A DNA stretch of 64,000 bases from Nocardia asteroides (GCF_900637185.1 NZ_LR134352.1:6066001-6130000); one strand, 5' to 3'; counted from the stretch's first letter, positions 7,714-20,187 are shown. Notes: a model not told the origin generated them from the letters alone. Translations and numbers: made by a program.

Positions 7714-8577
7714 TCAGCTCGCGGCGATCATCGCCACCGCCGCGAGCGCGAGCCCCATGCCGACCTTCTGCACGGCACTGATCCGCTCGCCGAGCAGGAC
7801 CATCGCCAGCAGCACCGTCGCGGCCGGATAGAGCGAGCCGATCACGCTGACTACCGACAGCATCGACCCGTGGAAGGCGTACAGCAGCGCGGCGTTGGCG
7901 ATCACGTCGAGCACCCCGACCGCCAGCGCCAGCCGCAGCGGTTCGCCGCGCAGGCCGCGGAACTGACCCGCCGCCAGGGCCGAGGTCCAGACCACGGCCG
8001 TGGCGGCGGCGCGCTGCCCGAGCAACGGCCACAGCCCGGCGCTCGCGCTGGTCTCGTGCAGGAAGAAGAACGCGAACCCGAACGCGGCCCCCGAGCCGAC
8101 GGTGAGCAGCGCGACCTTGCGGGTGAACCGCAGTTCGCGCCCGCCGATGATCTCCTCGGTGGTCTCGTCGGGCGCTTCGCGGCTCACCAGCACCACCGCG
8201 ACCAGCGCCAGCGCGATACCGGCGACCGCGGCCGGACCCGGGCGTTCCCCGAGGAAGAACCCGGCGACGACCGGGATCCCGGCCACCAGCACCGCCGTCA
8301 CCGGCGACACCACCGACATCGGCCCGTCGGCGAGCGCGGCGTAGAACCACCACACCGCCAGCCCGCTGGCCACGCCCGCGGCCAGCCCCCACAGCATCGA
8401 CGCCGTGTCCGCGTACCCGCCGACCAACGGCGCGATCAGCAGGACCAGCAGCACCGACCAGGGGTAGGACACCACCACCACCCGCAGCGCGGTGACCCGC
8501 CGGGCGGCGATACCGCCGAAGAAATCGCTGACTCCGTAACCTGCCGCCGCGACCAGCGCCAGCAGCACGGAGATCAA
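7714..8577 (-). CDS. EamA/DMT-family transporter
   Basis: The protein of 287 residues has about ten hydrophobic helices in two homologous halves, the layout of drug/metabolite transporters (EamA domains). Glycine/proline-rich helix ends such as [15 protein letters not shown] and [21 protein letters not shown] are characteristic of each repeat. It would export or import a small metabolite; the substrate is unknown. It appears to start at a TTG (8575-8577) overlapping the smpB stop codon, so it is translationally coupled to smpB, an unusual partner for ribosome rescue. Confidence 0.85.
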   Translation of the reverse strand: MISVLLALVAAAGYGVSDFFGGIAARRVTALRVVVVSYPWSVLLVLLIAPLVGGYADTASMLWGLAAGVASGLAVWWFYAALADGPMSVVSPVTAVLVAGIPVVAGFFLGERPGPAAVAGIALALVAVVLVSREAPDETTEEIIGGRELRFTRKVALLTVGSGAAFGFAFFFLHETSASAGLWPLLGQRAAATAVVWTSALAAGQFRGLRGEPLRLALAVGVLDVIANAALLYAFHGSMLSVVSVIGSLYPAATVLLAMVLLGERISAVQKVGMGLALAAVAMIAAS

Positions 8578-9047
8578 CGCATGCCTTTGACCCGCCGACC
8601 CAGTTCGCGGGTGACCTCACGCTCGGCCTGCCTGCGGGCGAGGTCGTGGCGCTTGTCGTAGTCCTGCTTGCCCTTGGCGAGCGCGAGCTCCACCTTCACC
8701 TTGCCGTCGGAGAAGTACATCGACAGCGGCACCAGGGTCTGGTTGCCCTCCCTGGACTTGCCGACCAGATGCTCGATCTCGCGCTTGTGCAGCAGCAGCT
8801 TGCGGGTGCGCCGCGGCGCGTGGTTGGTCCAGGTGCCGTGGCTGAACTCCGGAATGTGCAGGCCGCGCAGCCAGACCTCGCCGTTGTCGACGGTCGCGAA
8901 GGCGTCGACCAGCGAGGCCTTGCCCTCGCGCAGGCTCTTCACCTCGGTACCGACCAGCGCGATCCCCGCCTCATAGACGTCGAGGATCGTGTAGTTGTGC
9001 CGCGCCCGGCGGTTGGTCGCGATGACCTTGCGCCCCTTTTCCTTCAT
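8574..9047 (-). CDS. smpB: SsrA-binding protein SmpB
   Basis: SmpB binds the tRNA-like domain of tmRNA and delivers it to stalled ribosomes. The 157-residue protein has the full family pattern: [34 protein letters not shown], the beta-barrel core, [11 protein letters not shown] and the basic C-terminal tail with [22 protein letters not shown] 9047 is chosen over TTG 9056. A -10-like TAGAGT lies 8 bases before the ATG on the minus strand, so the mRNA may be leaderless. ssrA is 2.4 kb downstream. In mycobacteria smpB directly follows ftsX, but here it is about 10 kb away and on the other strand. Confidence 0.97.
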   Translation of the reverse strand: MKEKGRKVIATNRRARHNYTILDVYEAGIALVGTEVKSLREGKASLVDAFATVDNGEVWLRGLHIPEFSHGTWTNHAPRRTRKLLLHKREIEHLVGKSREGNQTLVPLSMYFSDGKVKVELALAKGKQDYDKRHDLARRQAEREVTRELGRRVKGMR

Positions 9048-9102
9048 AACGGTCAACTCTAAGTGACCGCGCCACCGGTTTATTCCGAGGTCCGTCCGGT
9101 GC

Positions 9103-10047
9103 TCAGCCGGCGGCGCGTTCGGCGGCGCGGGCCAGCGCGCGGTCGCGTTGTTCCTCGAAGCGGGCGGCCTTGAGCTCGAGGTCGGCGAGGTAGGCGTGCA
9201 GTTCGTCGCGGGCGCGTTCGCCCTCGACGCCGAAGTCGGTGCGCTCGAAGATCCGCCAGGTGCGCAGGACCGGGCCGAGCACCACGTCGAGGTGCTGACG
9301 CAGGTCGTAGACGCCGTGCTTGGCCAGCAGCACCGCGTTGCGGCGGAAGTTGGGCTGGTTGAGTCCGGGCATCTGGAACCGCAGGACCACGTCGGTGATG
9401 GCCCGCATGGCGGCGTCGGGGGTGAGTTCGAGCGCCGCCGCGCACAGCTTGCGATAGAAGACCATGTGCAGGTTCTCGTCGGTGGCGATTCGGGCGAGCA
9501 TCCGTTCGGCGATCGGGTCGTCGCACAGGCGTCCGGTGTTGCGGTGGCTGATCCGGGTGGCCAGCTCCTGGAAGGTGACGTAGGCGACGCCCTTGAGGAA
9601 CTGCGAGCCCGGCTCCGGCTTGGCGATGCCCGCGGTCATGTGGGTCATCCTGGCCGCCTCGAGGGCGACCGGGTCGACGGCGCGGGTCACCACCAGGTAG
9701 TCGCGCATGACGGTGCCGTGCCGGTTCTCCTCGGCGGTCCAGCGGCCGACCCAGGTGCCCCAGGCGTTGTCGAAACCGAAGGTGTCGGCCAGTTCCCGGT
9801 GGTAGGAGGGCAGATTGTCCTCGGTGAGCAGGTTGGTGATCATGGCCGCCTTGGCGACCTCGCTCAGCCGCGACTGCCCCGGCTCCCAGTCGATCCCGCC
9901 CATCTCGGCGAAGTTGCGGCCCTCGTCCCACGGCACGTAGTCGTGCGGGTTCCAGTCCTTGGCCTTGGCCAGGTGGTCGTTCAGGTTGGCTTCGGCGGTC
10001 GGTTCGAGCTCGGCCAGGATGTCGCGATCGGACAGCTGGAGCGTCAT
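9103..10047 (-). CDS. Acyl-[acyl-carrier-protein] desaturase (DesA-like)
   Basis: This 314-residue protein has both diiron motifs of soluble acyl-ACP desaturases: [13 protein letters not shown] and [11 protein letters not shown], plus an upstream glutamate region ([16 protein letters not shown]). Such enzymes insert a cis double bond into ACP-bound fatty acids; mycobacterial DesA1/DesA2 supply mycolic-acid and unsaturated-lipid synthesis. ATG 10047 is preferred to upstream starts because a GAGGTGACATCT site precedes it. A 6-bp inverted repeat (10105-10123) lies in the leader region. It is monocistronic as far as can be seen. Confidence 0.9.
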   Translation of the reverse strand: MTLQLSDRDILAELEPTAEANLNDHLAKAKDWNPHDYVPWDEGRNFAEMGGIDWEPGQSRLSEVAKAAMITNLLTEDNLPSYHRELADTFGFDNAWGTWVGRWTAEENRHGTVMRDYLVVTRAVDPVALEAARMTHMTAGIAKPEPGSQFLKGVAYVTFQELATRISHRNTGRLCDDPIAERMLARIATDENLHMVFYRKLCAAALELTPDAAMRAITDVVLRFQMPGLNQPNFRRNAVLLAKHGVYDLRQHLDVVLGPVLRTWRIFERTDFGVEGERARDELHAYLADLELKAARFEEQRDRALARAAERAAG

Positions 10048-10104
10048 AGATGTCACCTCGGTGTCGCGGGGCGGTTCCCCTGGGGCCAACGATGGCCGGG
10101 CGAT

Positions 10105-10123
10105 TGTGACGGCGGCGGTCACA
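10105..10123. promoter_or_regulatory. Inverted repeat in desaturase upstream region
   Basis: TGTGAC-GGCGGCG-GTCACA is a perfect 6-bp inverted repeat located 58-76 bases upstream of the desaturase ATG. It is a reasonable dimeric-repressor or activator site. Its half-sites resemble CRP-like TGTGA, but the 9-base gap between TGTGA and TCACA is wrong for CRP. Confidence 0.4.
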
Positions 10124-10166
10124 TGACGAAACACTGTGTCCGCTCACAGCGGCGACGTGGTGCGGG

Positions 10167-10769
10167 CTAGGCCGGGGGCAGAGCGGGGCCGAACTGGTCG
10201 ATCCGCAGCGGCAGCGCGGGCCACAGGGTGCGGTCGGGGGTGAGTTCGCCGACGACGAGGACGCCCGCGTCGGCGAAGGCGGCTCTGGCCCGGTCGACGT
10301 GGTCGCCGGAGGTCACCAGCACCGCGGAGCGCAACTGGTGTTCGGCCATCACCGCCGCGGTGTTGCGGGCGTTGGCGACGGTCGACTCGGCGTGCGGCTC
10401 CCGCAGGATCCGGGCCGGGTCGATGCCCGCGGCGACGAGCCAGTCGGCCATCGCGTCGGCCTCGCTCAGGCCGGCCCGCGGATTACCGCCGGTGACGATG
10501 ATCGGCGACCACGGCGCGAACACCGCCTGCACCGCGCCCGCGCGCAGCCGCCGGATCAGTTCCGGGCGCATCGTGCCCTCGGGGGTGAGGCCGTAGCCGA
10601 GGATCACCACGGCGGTGTCGCCGCCGTAGGTGCCCGGCAGCCCCGGGGTCAGCAGCCGGTGCAGGTCCTGCACCGGCTCGGCGGCGCCCGGTTGGGCTGC
10701 CGCGCAGACCAATCCGGCCGCCGTGACCGCGGCACACACCCCACGCATCATCCAGGTCGCCCACAGCAT
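10167..10769 (-). CDS. Exported YdcF-like protein (DUF218)
   Basis: The 200-residue protein has an N-terminal signal peptide (cleavage likely after AAQPGAAEP), then a DUF218/YdcF domain. The domain shows TAVVILGYGLTPEGTM, PIIVTGGNPRAGLSEADAMA, ILREPHAESTVANARNTAAV and SAVLVTSGDHVDRA. The fold binds adenosyl cofactors in Escherichia coli YdcF and includes the vancomycin-sensitivity protein SanA, so a cell-envelope role is possible but not shown. A GAGGAGGCGACGGG site precedes the ATG. Confidence 0.8.
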   Translation of the reverse strand: MLWATWMMRGVCAAVTAAGLVCAAAQPGAAEPVQDLHRLLTPGLPGTYGGDTAVVILGYGLTPEGTMRPELIRRLRAGAVQAVFAPWSPIIVTGGNPRAGLSEADAMADWLVAAGIDPARILREPHAESTVANARNTAAVMAEHQLRSAVLVTSGDHVDRARAAFADAGVLVVGELTPDRTLWPALPLRIDQFGPALPPA

Positions 10770-10967
10770 TCCCGTCGCCTCCTCGAGCCGGCGACCGATC
10801 GGCGCGATCGGTCGAGGAGGCCAACAGTGCGCTGCCGCCGGGTGTGCGGGAAGGGCTTCGACCTGCGGTTACCACAGGTCACAGCGCGTGGGCGAGATCC
10901 GCTGGGGCGCAGCATCGCAAAGATTCCGGAACCGGCCGGGGTCCCGGTTACCGCTGGGCGGGACGGA

Positions 10968-11201
10968 TCAGCCGCCGGGACGCAGCGCGAGGTAGAGCGC
11001 GAGCGCCGTCGTGAAGACGACGATCAGCGCCACCGTCGACCAGCGCGGCCTGCCCCGGTGCACCACCGGATGCCGGCCGCCGAGCAGCGACGGCGCGACC
11101 GACGGGTCGATGTGCCGGTGCGGCATCGGCGGCAGCGGAGTATCGCCGCCGCCCGAACTCGCGCCGCTCGGAGTGTCCTCGGAGCCTTCGCCGTTCGCCA
11201 T
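10968..11201 (-). CDS. Small single-pass membrane protein, 77 residues
   Basis: A disordered Gly/Ser/Pro-rich N-terminus with HRHIDP is followed by basic residues and one C-terminal transmembrane helix (STVALIVVFTTALALYLAL), so the bulk faces the cytoplasm. It lies on the same strand as recQ, 51 bases downstream. The ~200 bases between it and the YdcF-like gene (10770-10967) hold no gene I can support. Function unknown. Confidence 0.6.
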   Translation of the reverse strand: MANGEGSEDTPSGASSGGGDTPLPPMPHRHIDPSVAPSLLGGRHPVVHRGRPRWSTVALIVVFTTALALYLALRPGG

Positions 11202-11252
11202 CTCTCGACAGTATCGCGCGGGGCCCGGTTCGTCGCGGAGTTCCCGTGGCGC

Positions 11253-13244
<1,992 letters not shown>

Positions 13245-13339
13245 CGGGCCATCCTACGAGCGCGGCCCGACCGCGCAGCCCGTCCACCGGGCCCGACGGC
13301 GGCGTTCACCGCCGGTCGCTCACATGTGGATAACCCGAA

Positions 13340-14125
13340 TCAGCCGCGCAGACGGCCGATGACCTCGTCGTGGAGCAGGCCGTTGGTGGCGACGGCGGAC
13401 CCGGCGTGCGGGCCGGGCTGCCCGTCCAGGGCGGTGAACGTGCCGCCCGCCTCGCGGACCAGGATGTCGAGGGCGGCCAGGTCCCACAGCGACACCTCGG
13501 GCTCGGCGGCGATGTCGACCGCGCCTTCGGCGACCAGGCAGTAGTTGAAGAAGTCGCCGTAACCGCGGACTCGCCAGACGGCGTCGGTGAGGTCGACGAA
13601 CGTTTCCCGCAGGCCGCGCTCGTGCCAGCCGGACAGGCTGGAGAAGGCCAGGCTGGCCGCGTCCAGCTCGCCCACCGCCGACACGCTGATCGGTTTCGGG
13701 GCGCCGGGGTGCACCTGGGTCCAGGCGCCCGAGCCCGCCGCCGCCCACCAGCGCCTGCCCAGCGCGGGCGCGCTCACCACGCCCACCACCGGGACGCCGT
13801 CGACGAGGAGCGCGATCAGGCTGGCCCAGACCGGGACGCCGCGGACGAAGTTCTTGGTGCCGTCGATCGGGTCGACCACCCATTGCCTGCCGGTGAACTC
13901 GGCGTCGCCGCCGAATTCCTCGCCCAGCACCGCGTCGCCGGGGCGTTCCGCGCCGAGCACGCGGCGGATGGCCTGCTCGACCGCCAGGTCGGCGTCCGAG
14001 ACCGGGGTGAGGTCCGGCTTCGCGTCGACCTTCAGGTCGACGGCGCCGAACCGCACCCGCGAGATCGCGTCGGCCTCGTCGGCGAGTCGAAGGGCAAGGT
14101 CCAGGTCAGCGGAGTAGGCAGCCAC
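13340..14125 (-). CDS. hisN: Inositol-monophosphatase-family phosphatase, probably histidinol-phosphatase
   Basis: Members are Mg-dependent phosphatases; the actinobacterial HisN branch dephosphorylates histidinol phosphate in histidine synthesis. The 261-residue protein (GTG 14125) shows the metal-site motifs [19 protein letters not shown] and [19 protein letters not shown], and the second site [14 protein letters not shown]. The closeness to HisN is based on the pattern [14 protein letters not shown]...[21 protein letters not shown]. No other his gene is nearby, as usual for hisN, so the substrate assignment remains likely rather than proven. An in-frame upstream start at 14155 is possible. 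Confidence 0.8.
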   Translation of the reverse strand: MAAYSADLDLALRLADEADAISRVRFGAVDLKVDAKPDLTPVSDADLAVEQAIRRVLGAERPGDAVLGEEFGGDAEFTGRQWVVDPIDGTKNFVRGVPVWASLIALLVDGVPVVGVVSAPALGRRWWAAAGSGAWTQVHPGAPKPISVSAVGELDAASLAFSSLSGWHERGLRETFVDLTDAVWRVRGYGDFFNYCLVAEGAVDIAAEPEVSLWDLAALDILVREAGGTFTALDGQPGPHAGSAVATNGLLHDEVIGRLRG

Positions 14126-14212
14126 GCGGGAAGTGTATTCGGCGGGCCGGCGCACCCGTGGTCGCGACCCCCGGCCCGCCGGCGACCGCGCCGGGCACCC
14201 GCAGGCGCGGGA

Positions 14213-14803
14213 TCACGCCGCGACCCGGGCCGCTCGTGCCGCCACCAGAGCGCTTGTCCACCAGTGCAACTGGTCGAGCAGCGCCTGTGCCGCGGCCTCG
14301 AACTCGGCCGGTTCCCTCAGCTGCCCGTTCTCGTCGAACAGCAGGTAGTAGCGGGGGAACGAGACGTAGTTGCGCACGGTGTGGGCGTTGAGCTCGGCGA
14401 ACACCTGTCGCAGGTGCTCGATGGCGAGCAGCCCGCCGGAGCCGCCGCTGTAGCCGACGAAGCCGATCGCCTTGGCGTCCCACTGGGTGAAGTGCCAATC
14501 GATGGCGGCCTTGAGGGCGGCCGGGTAGCTGCGGTTGTAGTCGGGCGTCACGATGACGTAGGCGTCGGCGGCCGACAGCCGTTCGGTGAGCGCGCCCATG
14601 CCGGCCGGACGCTGCGGGTCGGGCTCGAGCGCCGGCGGCATCGCGGGCAGCGCCGCGTGCACCTCGGCGTCGGCCAGGTCGATGATGTCGACGTCGAAAC
14701 GGTCGTCGACCTGCTGGGCGAACCAGTTCGCGACCACCGGTCCGAACCGGCCCTCGCGGACGCTGCCGATGATGATCGCGAGCTTCAGTGGCTGTGCGGA
14801 CAC
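14213..14803 (-). CDS. NAD(P)H-dependent FMN reductase/oxidoreductase
   Basis: The protein is a 196-residue flavodoxin-fold oxidoreductase. KLAIIIGSVREGRFGPVVA is the FMN-phosphate loop, VIVTPDYNRSYPAALKAAID is the second flavin-binding signature, and AIGFVGYSGGSGGLLAIEHL the third. Such enzymes reduce quinones, azo dyes or free flavin with NAD(P)H. It starts at GTG 14803 behind a GAGGAG site. It is divergent from a MmyB-like regulator, and the 144-base spacer contains a perfect inverted repeat. Regulator and reductase therefore probably form a redox- or electrophile-responsive pair. Confidence 0.88.
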   Translation of the reverse strand: MSAQPLKLAIIIGSVREGRFGPVVANWFAQQVDDRFDVDIIDLADAEVHAALPAMPPALEPDPQRPAGMGALTERLSAADAYVIVTPDYNRSYPAALKAAIDWHFTQWDAKAIGFVGYSGGSGGLLAIEHLRQVFAELNAHTVRNYVSFPRYYLLFDENGQLREPAEFEAAAQALLDQLHWWTSALVAARAARVAA

Positions 14804-14889
14804 GGTGTTCTCCTCTGTCGTCCTGCGCCGGCCCGATCGGCCGGTGCAGATAACGTTCGCCGCTCCCGGAGCTGCCAGGGAGACCACGC

Positions 14890-14918
14890 GGAGAGTGGTA
14901 GTGGCACGGCCACTCTCC
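14890..14918. promoter_or_regulatory. Perfect inverted repeat between reductase and regulator (probable operator)
   Basis: GGAGAGTGG and CCACTCTCC form a perfect 9-bp inverted repeat with an 11-base spacer. It sits between the divergent starts at 14803 and 14948 and is a good candidate binding site for the XRE/MmyB-like regulator at 14948. Confidence 0.6.
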
Positions 14919-14947
14919 GGACCGCCCGGCTGGGTACCGTCGATCAG

Positions 14948-15805
14948 GTGAGCGACAACGAACTCGGCCTGTTCCTGCGCACGCGCCGCGAGGCGGTGAC
15001 CCCCGCCGAGGTGGGCCTGCCCGCCGGTCCGCGCAGGCGCACGCCCGGCCTGCGCCGCGCCGAGGTCGCCATGCTGGCCGGAGTGAGCGTGGAGTATCTG
15101 ATCCGGCTCGAGCAGGGCCGGGATCGGCATCCGTCCGCGCCGGTGCTGTCGGCGCTGGCCGAGACGCTGCGGCTGAGCCCGCGCGAGCGGGTGCATCTGC
15201 ATCAGCTCACCAAGGGCGTGTCCGGATTCAATTGCGGCGCCGCGGAGAACGGCCCGAACCGCACCGTGCGCCCCACCGTCCGGGCGATTCTCGACCAGCT
15301 CGATCCCGCGCCCGCCGCGATCACCAACCGGTTCACCGAGGTGCTGGCCTGCACCGCGGGCTACCGCACGCTGATGACACCGAGCGGCCTGTTCGAGCAG
15401 GGCGAACCGGCCAATGTCGCGCGGTTCGTCTTCACCCATCCGGGCGCGCGCGAGCTGTACCCGGACTGGGACGACGCCGCCGACAAGCTGGTCGCCTCGC
15501 TCAAACAGGGCCCGTTCCGCGCCGACCCGATGGTGGCCGCGCTGGTCGACGAGCTCACCGTCACCGCGGGCGCGCCGTTCACCGATCGGCTGGCGTCGCT
15601 GCCGGGCCTGCCGCCCTCGGGTGGGATCAACCGGATCCGGCATCCCGAGGCGGGCACGCTGCGGCTGGCCTACGAATCCCTGGAGCTGTCGCTGGACGAC
15701 GACCAGTCGCTGTACGTGCTGCTGCCCGCCGACGAAGCGAGCGCGACGGCACTGGATCGCCTGGTCGGACGCCACCCCGGCGGCCTGCGCGCGGTCGCGA
15801 GCTGA
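14948..15805 (+). CDS. Helix-turn-helix regulator with MmyB-like ligand-binding domain
   Basis: The 285-residue protein starts at GTG 14948. It has an N-terminal XRE helix-turn-helix of the MmyB class ([51 protein letters not shown]) and a C-terminal PAS-like MmyB domain ([20 protein letters not shown] ... [20 protein letters not shown]), which in related proteins binds fatty-acid-like ligands. This class usually represses an adjacent divergent oxidoreductase gene, which fits the reductase at 14213-14803. Its own promoter overlaps the inverted repeat at 14890. Confidence 0.88.
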   Translation: MSDNELGLFLRTRREAVTPAEVGLPAGPRRRTPGLRRAEVAMLAGVSVEYLIRLEQGRDRHPSAPVLSALAETLRLSPRERVHLHQLTKGVSGFNCGAAENGPNRTVRPTVRAILDQLDPAPAAITNRFTEVLACTAGYRTLMTPSGLFEQGEPANVARFVFTHPGARELYPDWDDAADKLVASLKQGPFRADPMVAALVDELTVTAGAPFTDRLASLPGLPPSGGINRIRHPEAGTLRLAYESLELSLDDDQSLYVLLPADEASATALDRLVGRHPGGLRAVAS

Positions 15806-15869
15806 CCCGCACCGCCCCCGGCGGGAGGGTGTTTCGCGGTGTCGGAGGCGACCGGTAACCTTGGACATC

Positions 15870-16988
<1,119 letters not shown>

Positions 16989-17025
16989 CCACCTGTTCGC
17001 TCGCACGCTGTGAGCGACTTCGCGT

Positions 17026-17056
17026 TTGACCGAGCACCGTGACCGGGCTGTAACCT
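17026..17056 (+). promoter_or_regulatory. Promoter of the mscS-like gene
   Basis: TTGACC at 17026 and TAACCT at 17051 form a good -35/-10 pair (19-base spacing, or 17 if the -10 is read as TGTAAC). The -10 ends about ten bases before GTG 17066, which points to a leaderless or nearly leaderless transcript. Confidence 0.5.
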
Positions 17057-17065
17057 TTCTGGTGT

Positions 17066-17986
17066 GTGTTCGAGCGAACCGGAACTGTGTCAGCGCAACG
17101 CCCGTCGGCTCTCGACCGGGGCGATGCGATGAGCGGCGTTCTCGCCATCAACACGGCGCCGGAGATCACCGCCTGGCTACGCTCGAGCGGGCTCGAGATC
17201 GTCCTGCTGATCGTCGGCGCGATGCTGTTCGGCCGGTTCGCGGCGTTCGTCCGCGACCGGGTGACCACCAAGATCGACGCCGGTTTCCACTCCAGCGACG
17301 CGCTGGTCCGCACCGAAGCGGCCAAGCATCGGCACGCCCTGGCCCAGGTCATCACCTGGGTGGTGCTGACCATCGTCTACGTGCTGGTGGGCATGGAGGT
17401 GCTGCGCAGGCTGGGCTTCGCGGTGACCGGTCTGGTCGCCCCGGCGGCCGTGCTCGGCGCCGCGCTCGGTTTCGGCGCCCAGCGCATCGTGCAGGACATT
17501 CTGGCCGGGTTCTTCCTCATCACCGAACGCCAGTACGGCTTCGGTGACGTGGTGCGAATCGCGGTCACCGGATCGGCTGACGCGGCCGAGGGCACGGTGG
17601 AGGACGTGACGCTGCGCATCACCACGCTGCGCAACTCCGACGGCGAAGTGATCACCGTCCCCAACGGGCAGATCGTGAAGGTGACCAACCTCTCCAAGGA
17701 CTGGGCACGCGCCGCGATCGACGTACCGGTGTCGGCCCAGGCCGACATCACCAAGATCAACGAGGTCCTGCACGAGGTGTGCACCAAGGCCTACCAGGAC
17801 CGCCGCCTCAAGCCCCTGCTCCTCGACGAACCGTCCGTGATGGGTGTGGAAGATCTCTCGCTCGACGAGATGAACATCCGGATGGTTGCCCGCACTTTGC
17901 CGGGCAAACAATTCGAAGTGGGGCGCGAGTTGCGCGTGCGCGTCGCGGCCGCCCTGCGTAAGGAAGGAATCAGTGAAACCACGTAA
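17066..17986 (+). CDS. MscS-family mechanosensitive ion channel
   Basis: The protein has up to 306 residues, with an outer transmembrane helix (EIVLLIVGAMLFGRFAAFV), a second (VITWVVLTIVYVLVGMEVL) and the pore-lining TM3 (GLVAPAAVLGAALGFGAQRI). The MscS beta domain follows (ERQYGFGDVVRIAV ... GTVEDVTLRITTLRNSDGEV) with VPNG, then an alpha/beta C-terminus. Such channels open under membrane tension to release solutes on osmotic downshock. The homologue in mycobacteria sits at the same place between prfB and ftsE. GTG 17066 is chosen from the promoter position; ATG 17129 is an alternative start. Confidence 0.9.
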   Translation: MFERTGTVSAQRPSALDRGDAMSGVLAINTAPEITAWLRSSGLEIVLLIVGAMLFGRFAAFVRDRVTTKIDAGFHSSDALVRTEAAKHRHALAQVITWVVLTIVYVLVGMEVLRRLGFAVTGLVAPAAVLGAALGFGAQRIVQDILAGFFLITERQYGFGDVVRIAVTGSADAAEGTVEDVTLRITTLRNSDGEVITVPNGQIVKVTNLSKDWARAAIDVPVSAQADITKINEVLHEVCTKAYQDRRLKPLLLDEPSVMGVEDLSLDEMNIRMVARTLPGKQFEVGRELRVRVAAALRKEGISETT

Positions 17987-18122
17987 GTCGACGGCGATCC
18001 TGATGGCCACCTGGGTGTCCACGTTCGTCGTCTACCTGTTCGTCAAGCCCGCCGAGACCACGAACACCGGCCCGGTGTCGCTGCTCAACGCCGTGCCCAC
18101 CTGGGTGGATCCGACGCCGTAG
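17973..18122 (+). CDS. Small membrane protein of the prfB-ftsEX block, 49 residues
   Basis: This small frame (VKPRKSTAILMATWVSTFVV...) has a GTG start behind AAGGAAGGA and overlaps the end of the channel gene by 14 bases. Positive residues precede one transmembrane helix (AILMATWVSTFVVYLFV); the short outer tail is PVSLLNAVPTWVDPTP. Mycobacteria carry a small membrane-protein gene at the corresponding place upstream of ftsE. Function unknown; the coupling suggests a role with the channel or with FtsEX. Confidence 0.7.
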   Translation: MKPRKSTAILMATWVSTFVVYLFVKPAETTNTGPVSLLNAVPTWVDPTP

Positions 18123-18194
18123 GGTTGCTCGCCGCCTCGCCGACGGCGTCACGGGGCCCGGTCACGGCGGGGTCGCTGGCTACACTGGCTCCCC

Positions 18195-18884
18195 GTGATC
18201 ACCATGCGCAACGTCACCAAGTCGTACAAGACCTCGACGCGGCCGGCGCTGGACAACGTCTCCGTCGAGGTGGACAAGGGCGAGTTCGTCTTCATCATCG
18301 GCCCGTCCGGTTCCGGCAAGTCGACGTTCATGCGGCTGCTGCTCAAGGAGGAGACGCCGACCGCGGGCGAGATCCGGGTCGCCGATTTCCGGGTCGACCG
18401 GTTGCCGGGGCGGAAGGTACCCAAGCTGCGGCAGCGGATCGGCTGCGTCTTCCAGGACTTCCGGCTGCTGCAGCAGAAGACCGTGGAGCAGAATGTGGCG
18501 TTCGCGCTCGAGGTGATCGGCAAGCGGCGCCAGTTCATCGAACGGACCGTGCCCGAGGTGCTCGACATGGTCGGGCTCGGCGGCAAGGGCAACCGGCTGC
18601 CGTCGGAGCTGTCCGGTGGTGAGCAGCAGCGGGTGGCGATCGCCCGCGCGTTCGTCAACCGGCCGCTGGTCCTGCTGGCCGACGAACCGACCGGCAATCT
18701 CGATCCCGACACCAGCGCCGACATCATGGCGCTGCTGGAACGGATCAACCGCACCGGCACGACGGTGCTCATGGCCACCCACGACAACCACATCGTCGAC
18801 GCGATGCGCAGGCGGGTGGTGGAGCTCGACCACGGCAGACTCGTGCGTGACGAAGCGACCGGTGTCTACGGGGTGGGGCGATAA
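18195..18884 (+). CDS. ftsE: Cell-division ATP-binding protein FtsE
   Basis: FtsE is the ATPase of the FtsEX complex that couples septum formation to peptidoglycan hydrolase activation. The 229-residue protein has Walker A (GPSGSGKST), Q-loop (VFQDFRLL), ABC signature ([14 protein letters not shown]), Walker B ([12 protein letters not shown]) and switch histidine (MATHD). GTG 18195 matches the family N-terminus [18 protein letters not shown] -10 at 18181-18186 lies 8 bases upstream, so a leaderless transcript from an own promoter is likely. Its stop overlaps the ftsX start (TAATG). Confidence 0.97.
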   Translation: MITMRNVTKSYKTSTRPALDNVSVEVDKGEFVFIIGPSGSGKSTFMRLLLKEETPTAGEIRVADFRVDRLPGRKVPKLRQRIGCVFQDFRLLQQKTVEQNVAFALEVIGKRRQFIERTVPEVLDMVGLGGKGNRLPSELSGGEQQRVAIARAFVNRPLVLLADEPTGNLDPDTSADIMALLERINRTGTTVLMATHDNHIVDAMRRRVVELDHGRLVRDEATGVYGVGR

Positions 18885-19786
18885 TGCGACTGAGTTTCCT
18901 GTTCACCGAGGTCGCCGACGGGCTGCGCCGCAACCTGACGATGACCATCGCGATGATCCTGACCACCGCGGTGTCGCTGATGATGCTCGGCGGCGGCATG
19001 CTGTCGGTGCGGATGGCCGACAAGACCGAGAACTTCTTCATCGGCAGGCTCGAGGTGCGTTTCTACCTCGACGACGCGGTCTCCGACACCGATCCGGACT
19101 GCGCGGCCGATCCGTGCAAGTCGCTGCTGGCCGATCTGAAGAGCACCTCGGGTGTGGAGAGCGTGCAGTTCCTCAACCGCGCCGACGCGCTGGAGGAGGC
19201 CAAGAAGCTGTTCGCCGATCAGCCGGAGATGGTGCAGTACATCGCCGATTCCCCGCTGCCCGCGTCGCTGCGGGTGAAGATGACCGACGCCGACCAGTAC
19301 CAGCACATCTACGACAGCTTCGCGACCCGGCAGGGCGTGCGGATCGTGGCCAACGACAAGGAGTTCGTCGACCGGCTGGTGAGCCTGTTCGACGGCCTGC
19401 GCAACGCGGCGTTCGGCCTGGCGCTGGTGATGGCGCTGGCGGCGATGCTGCTGGTGCTGAACATGGTGCAGATCGCCGCGTACACGCGGCGCACGGAGGT
19501 CGGGATCATGCGCCTGGTGGGCGCGACCCGGTGGTATACCCAGCTGCCGTTCCTGCTGGAGGCGGTGGCGGCGGCGTTCGTCGGCTCGGTGCTCGCGATC
19601 CTCGGCCTGGTGATCGCGCGTCCGCTGGTGATCGACCGGGCGCTGGGCCCGCTGTTCGACAGCAATGTGTTCCCGCGCATCACCGGTGACGACATCGCCG
19701 TGGTGGCATTGACCATCGCGCCGATCGGCATCGTCTTCGCCGGTGTCACGGCCTACCTCACGCTGCGGTTCTACGTCCGCGAATAG
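18884..19786 (+). CDS. ftsX: Cell-division permease-like protein FtsX
   Basis: FtsX is the membrane partner of FtsE and activates extracellular hydrolases such as RipC in mycobacteria. The 300-residue protein has the expected order: an N-terminal cytoplasmic start with TM1 (residues ~20-45), a ~140-residue extracellular domain containing a Cys pair (DPDCAADPCKS), and three C-terminal helices (FGLALVMALAAMLLVLNMVQ; AVAAAFVGSVLAILGLVI; IAPIGIVFAGVTAYLTL) with the conserved RTEVGIMRLVGAT loop. It is translationally coupled to ftsE. The gene is followed by a terminator rather than by smpB. Confidence 0.96.
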   Translation: MRLSFLFTEVADGLRRNLTMTIAMILTTAVSLMMLGGGMLSVRMADKTENFFIGRLEVRFYLDDAVSDTDPDCAADPCKSLLADLKSTSGVESVQFLNRADALEEAKKLFADQPEMVQYIADSPLPASLRVKMTDADQYQHIYDSFATRQGVRIVANDKEFVDRLVSLFDGLRNAAFGLALVMALAAMLLVLNMVQIAAYTRRTEVGIMRLVGATRWYTQLPFLLEAVAAAFVGSVLAILGLVIARPLVIDRALGPLFDSNVFPRITGDDIAVVALTIAPIGIVFAGVTAYLTLRFYVRE

Positions 19787-19795
19787 GCAAACCTT

Positions 19796-19832
19796 CGACG
19801 GCGGGGATCCGGTTACCGGGTCCCCGCCGTCG
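19796..19832. terminator. Hairpin between convergent ftsX and MerR genes
   Basis: CGACGGCGGGGA pairs with TCCCCGCCGTCG around a 13-base loop. It overlaps the last codons of the MerR-type gene and can serve both strands; there is no long T-run. Confidence 0.65.
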
Positions 19833-20187
19833 GCGTCCGCGCGGCCAGTGACGCGCCCAGCTGCGCGGTGAGTTCGGCGCGCTGCCGGTCCAGGCCCGCG
19901 ATGCGCCGCTCCAGCTCGGCCGTGCGCTCGGACATGATCCGCACCGACATCTCGCACGCCTGGACCGGCCCGTCCGGTTCGGCGCAGGGCATCAGCTGGG
20001 CGATGTCGTCGGTGGTCAGGCCGGCGGCGAGCAGCTCGCGGATCTTGGCCACGGCCGCCACGGACACCTCCGGATAGCTGCGGTACCCGTTCGGGCCGCG
20101 GTCCGGATGCAGCAGTCCCTGCTCCTCGTAGTAGCGCAGCAGCCGGGTGCTGACGCCGGTCCGGTGCGCGAGTTCGCCGATCAGCAT
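19813..20187 (-). CDS. MerR-family transcriptional regulator
   Basis: The 124-residue protein has the MerR winged helix-turn-helix (MLIGELAHRTGVSTRLLRYY, EEQGLLHPDRGPNGYRSYPE) and a coiled dimerisation helix (SERTAELERRIAGLDRQRAEL). A conserved cysteine pair lies in LMPCAEPDGPVQACEM. MerR proteins twist promoters with a long spacer to activate them. It is divergent from the alpha/beta hydrolase gene; the shared 60-base spacer holds a perfect TTCACAT-CC-ATGTGAA palindrome between -35 and -10 elements. Inducer unknown. Confidence 0.9.
   Translation of the reverse strand: MLIGELAHRTGVSTRLLRYYEEQGLLHPDRGPNGYRSYPEVSVAAVAKIRELLAAGLTTDDIAQLMPCAEPDGPVQACEMSVRIMSERTAELERRIAGLDRQRAELTAQLGASLAARTPTAGTR

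Noticed and set aside
13370..15805. An 811-codon open frame on the plus strand across hisN and the reductase gene
   Set aside because: Only the last 285 codons, from GTG 14948, look like protein (MmyB-like regulator). The rest is antisense of hisN and the reductase and has low-complexity Gly/Arg/Val composition, a common artefact in high-GC DNA.
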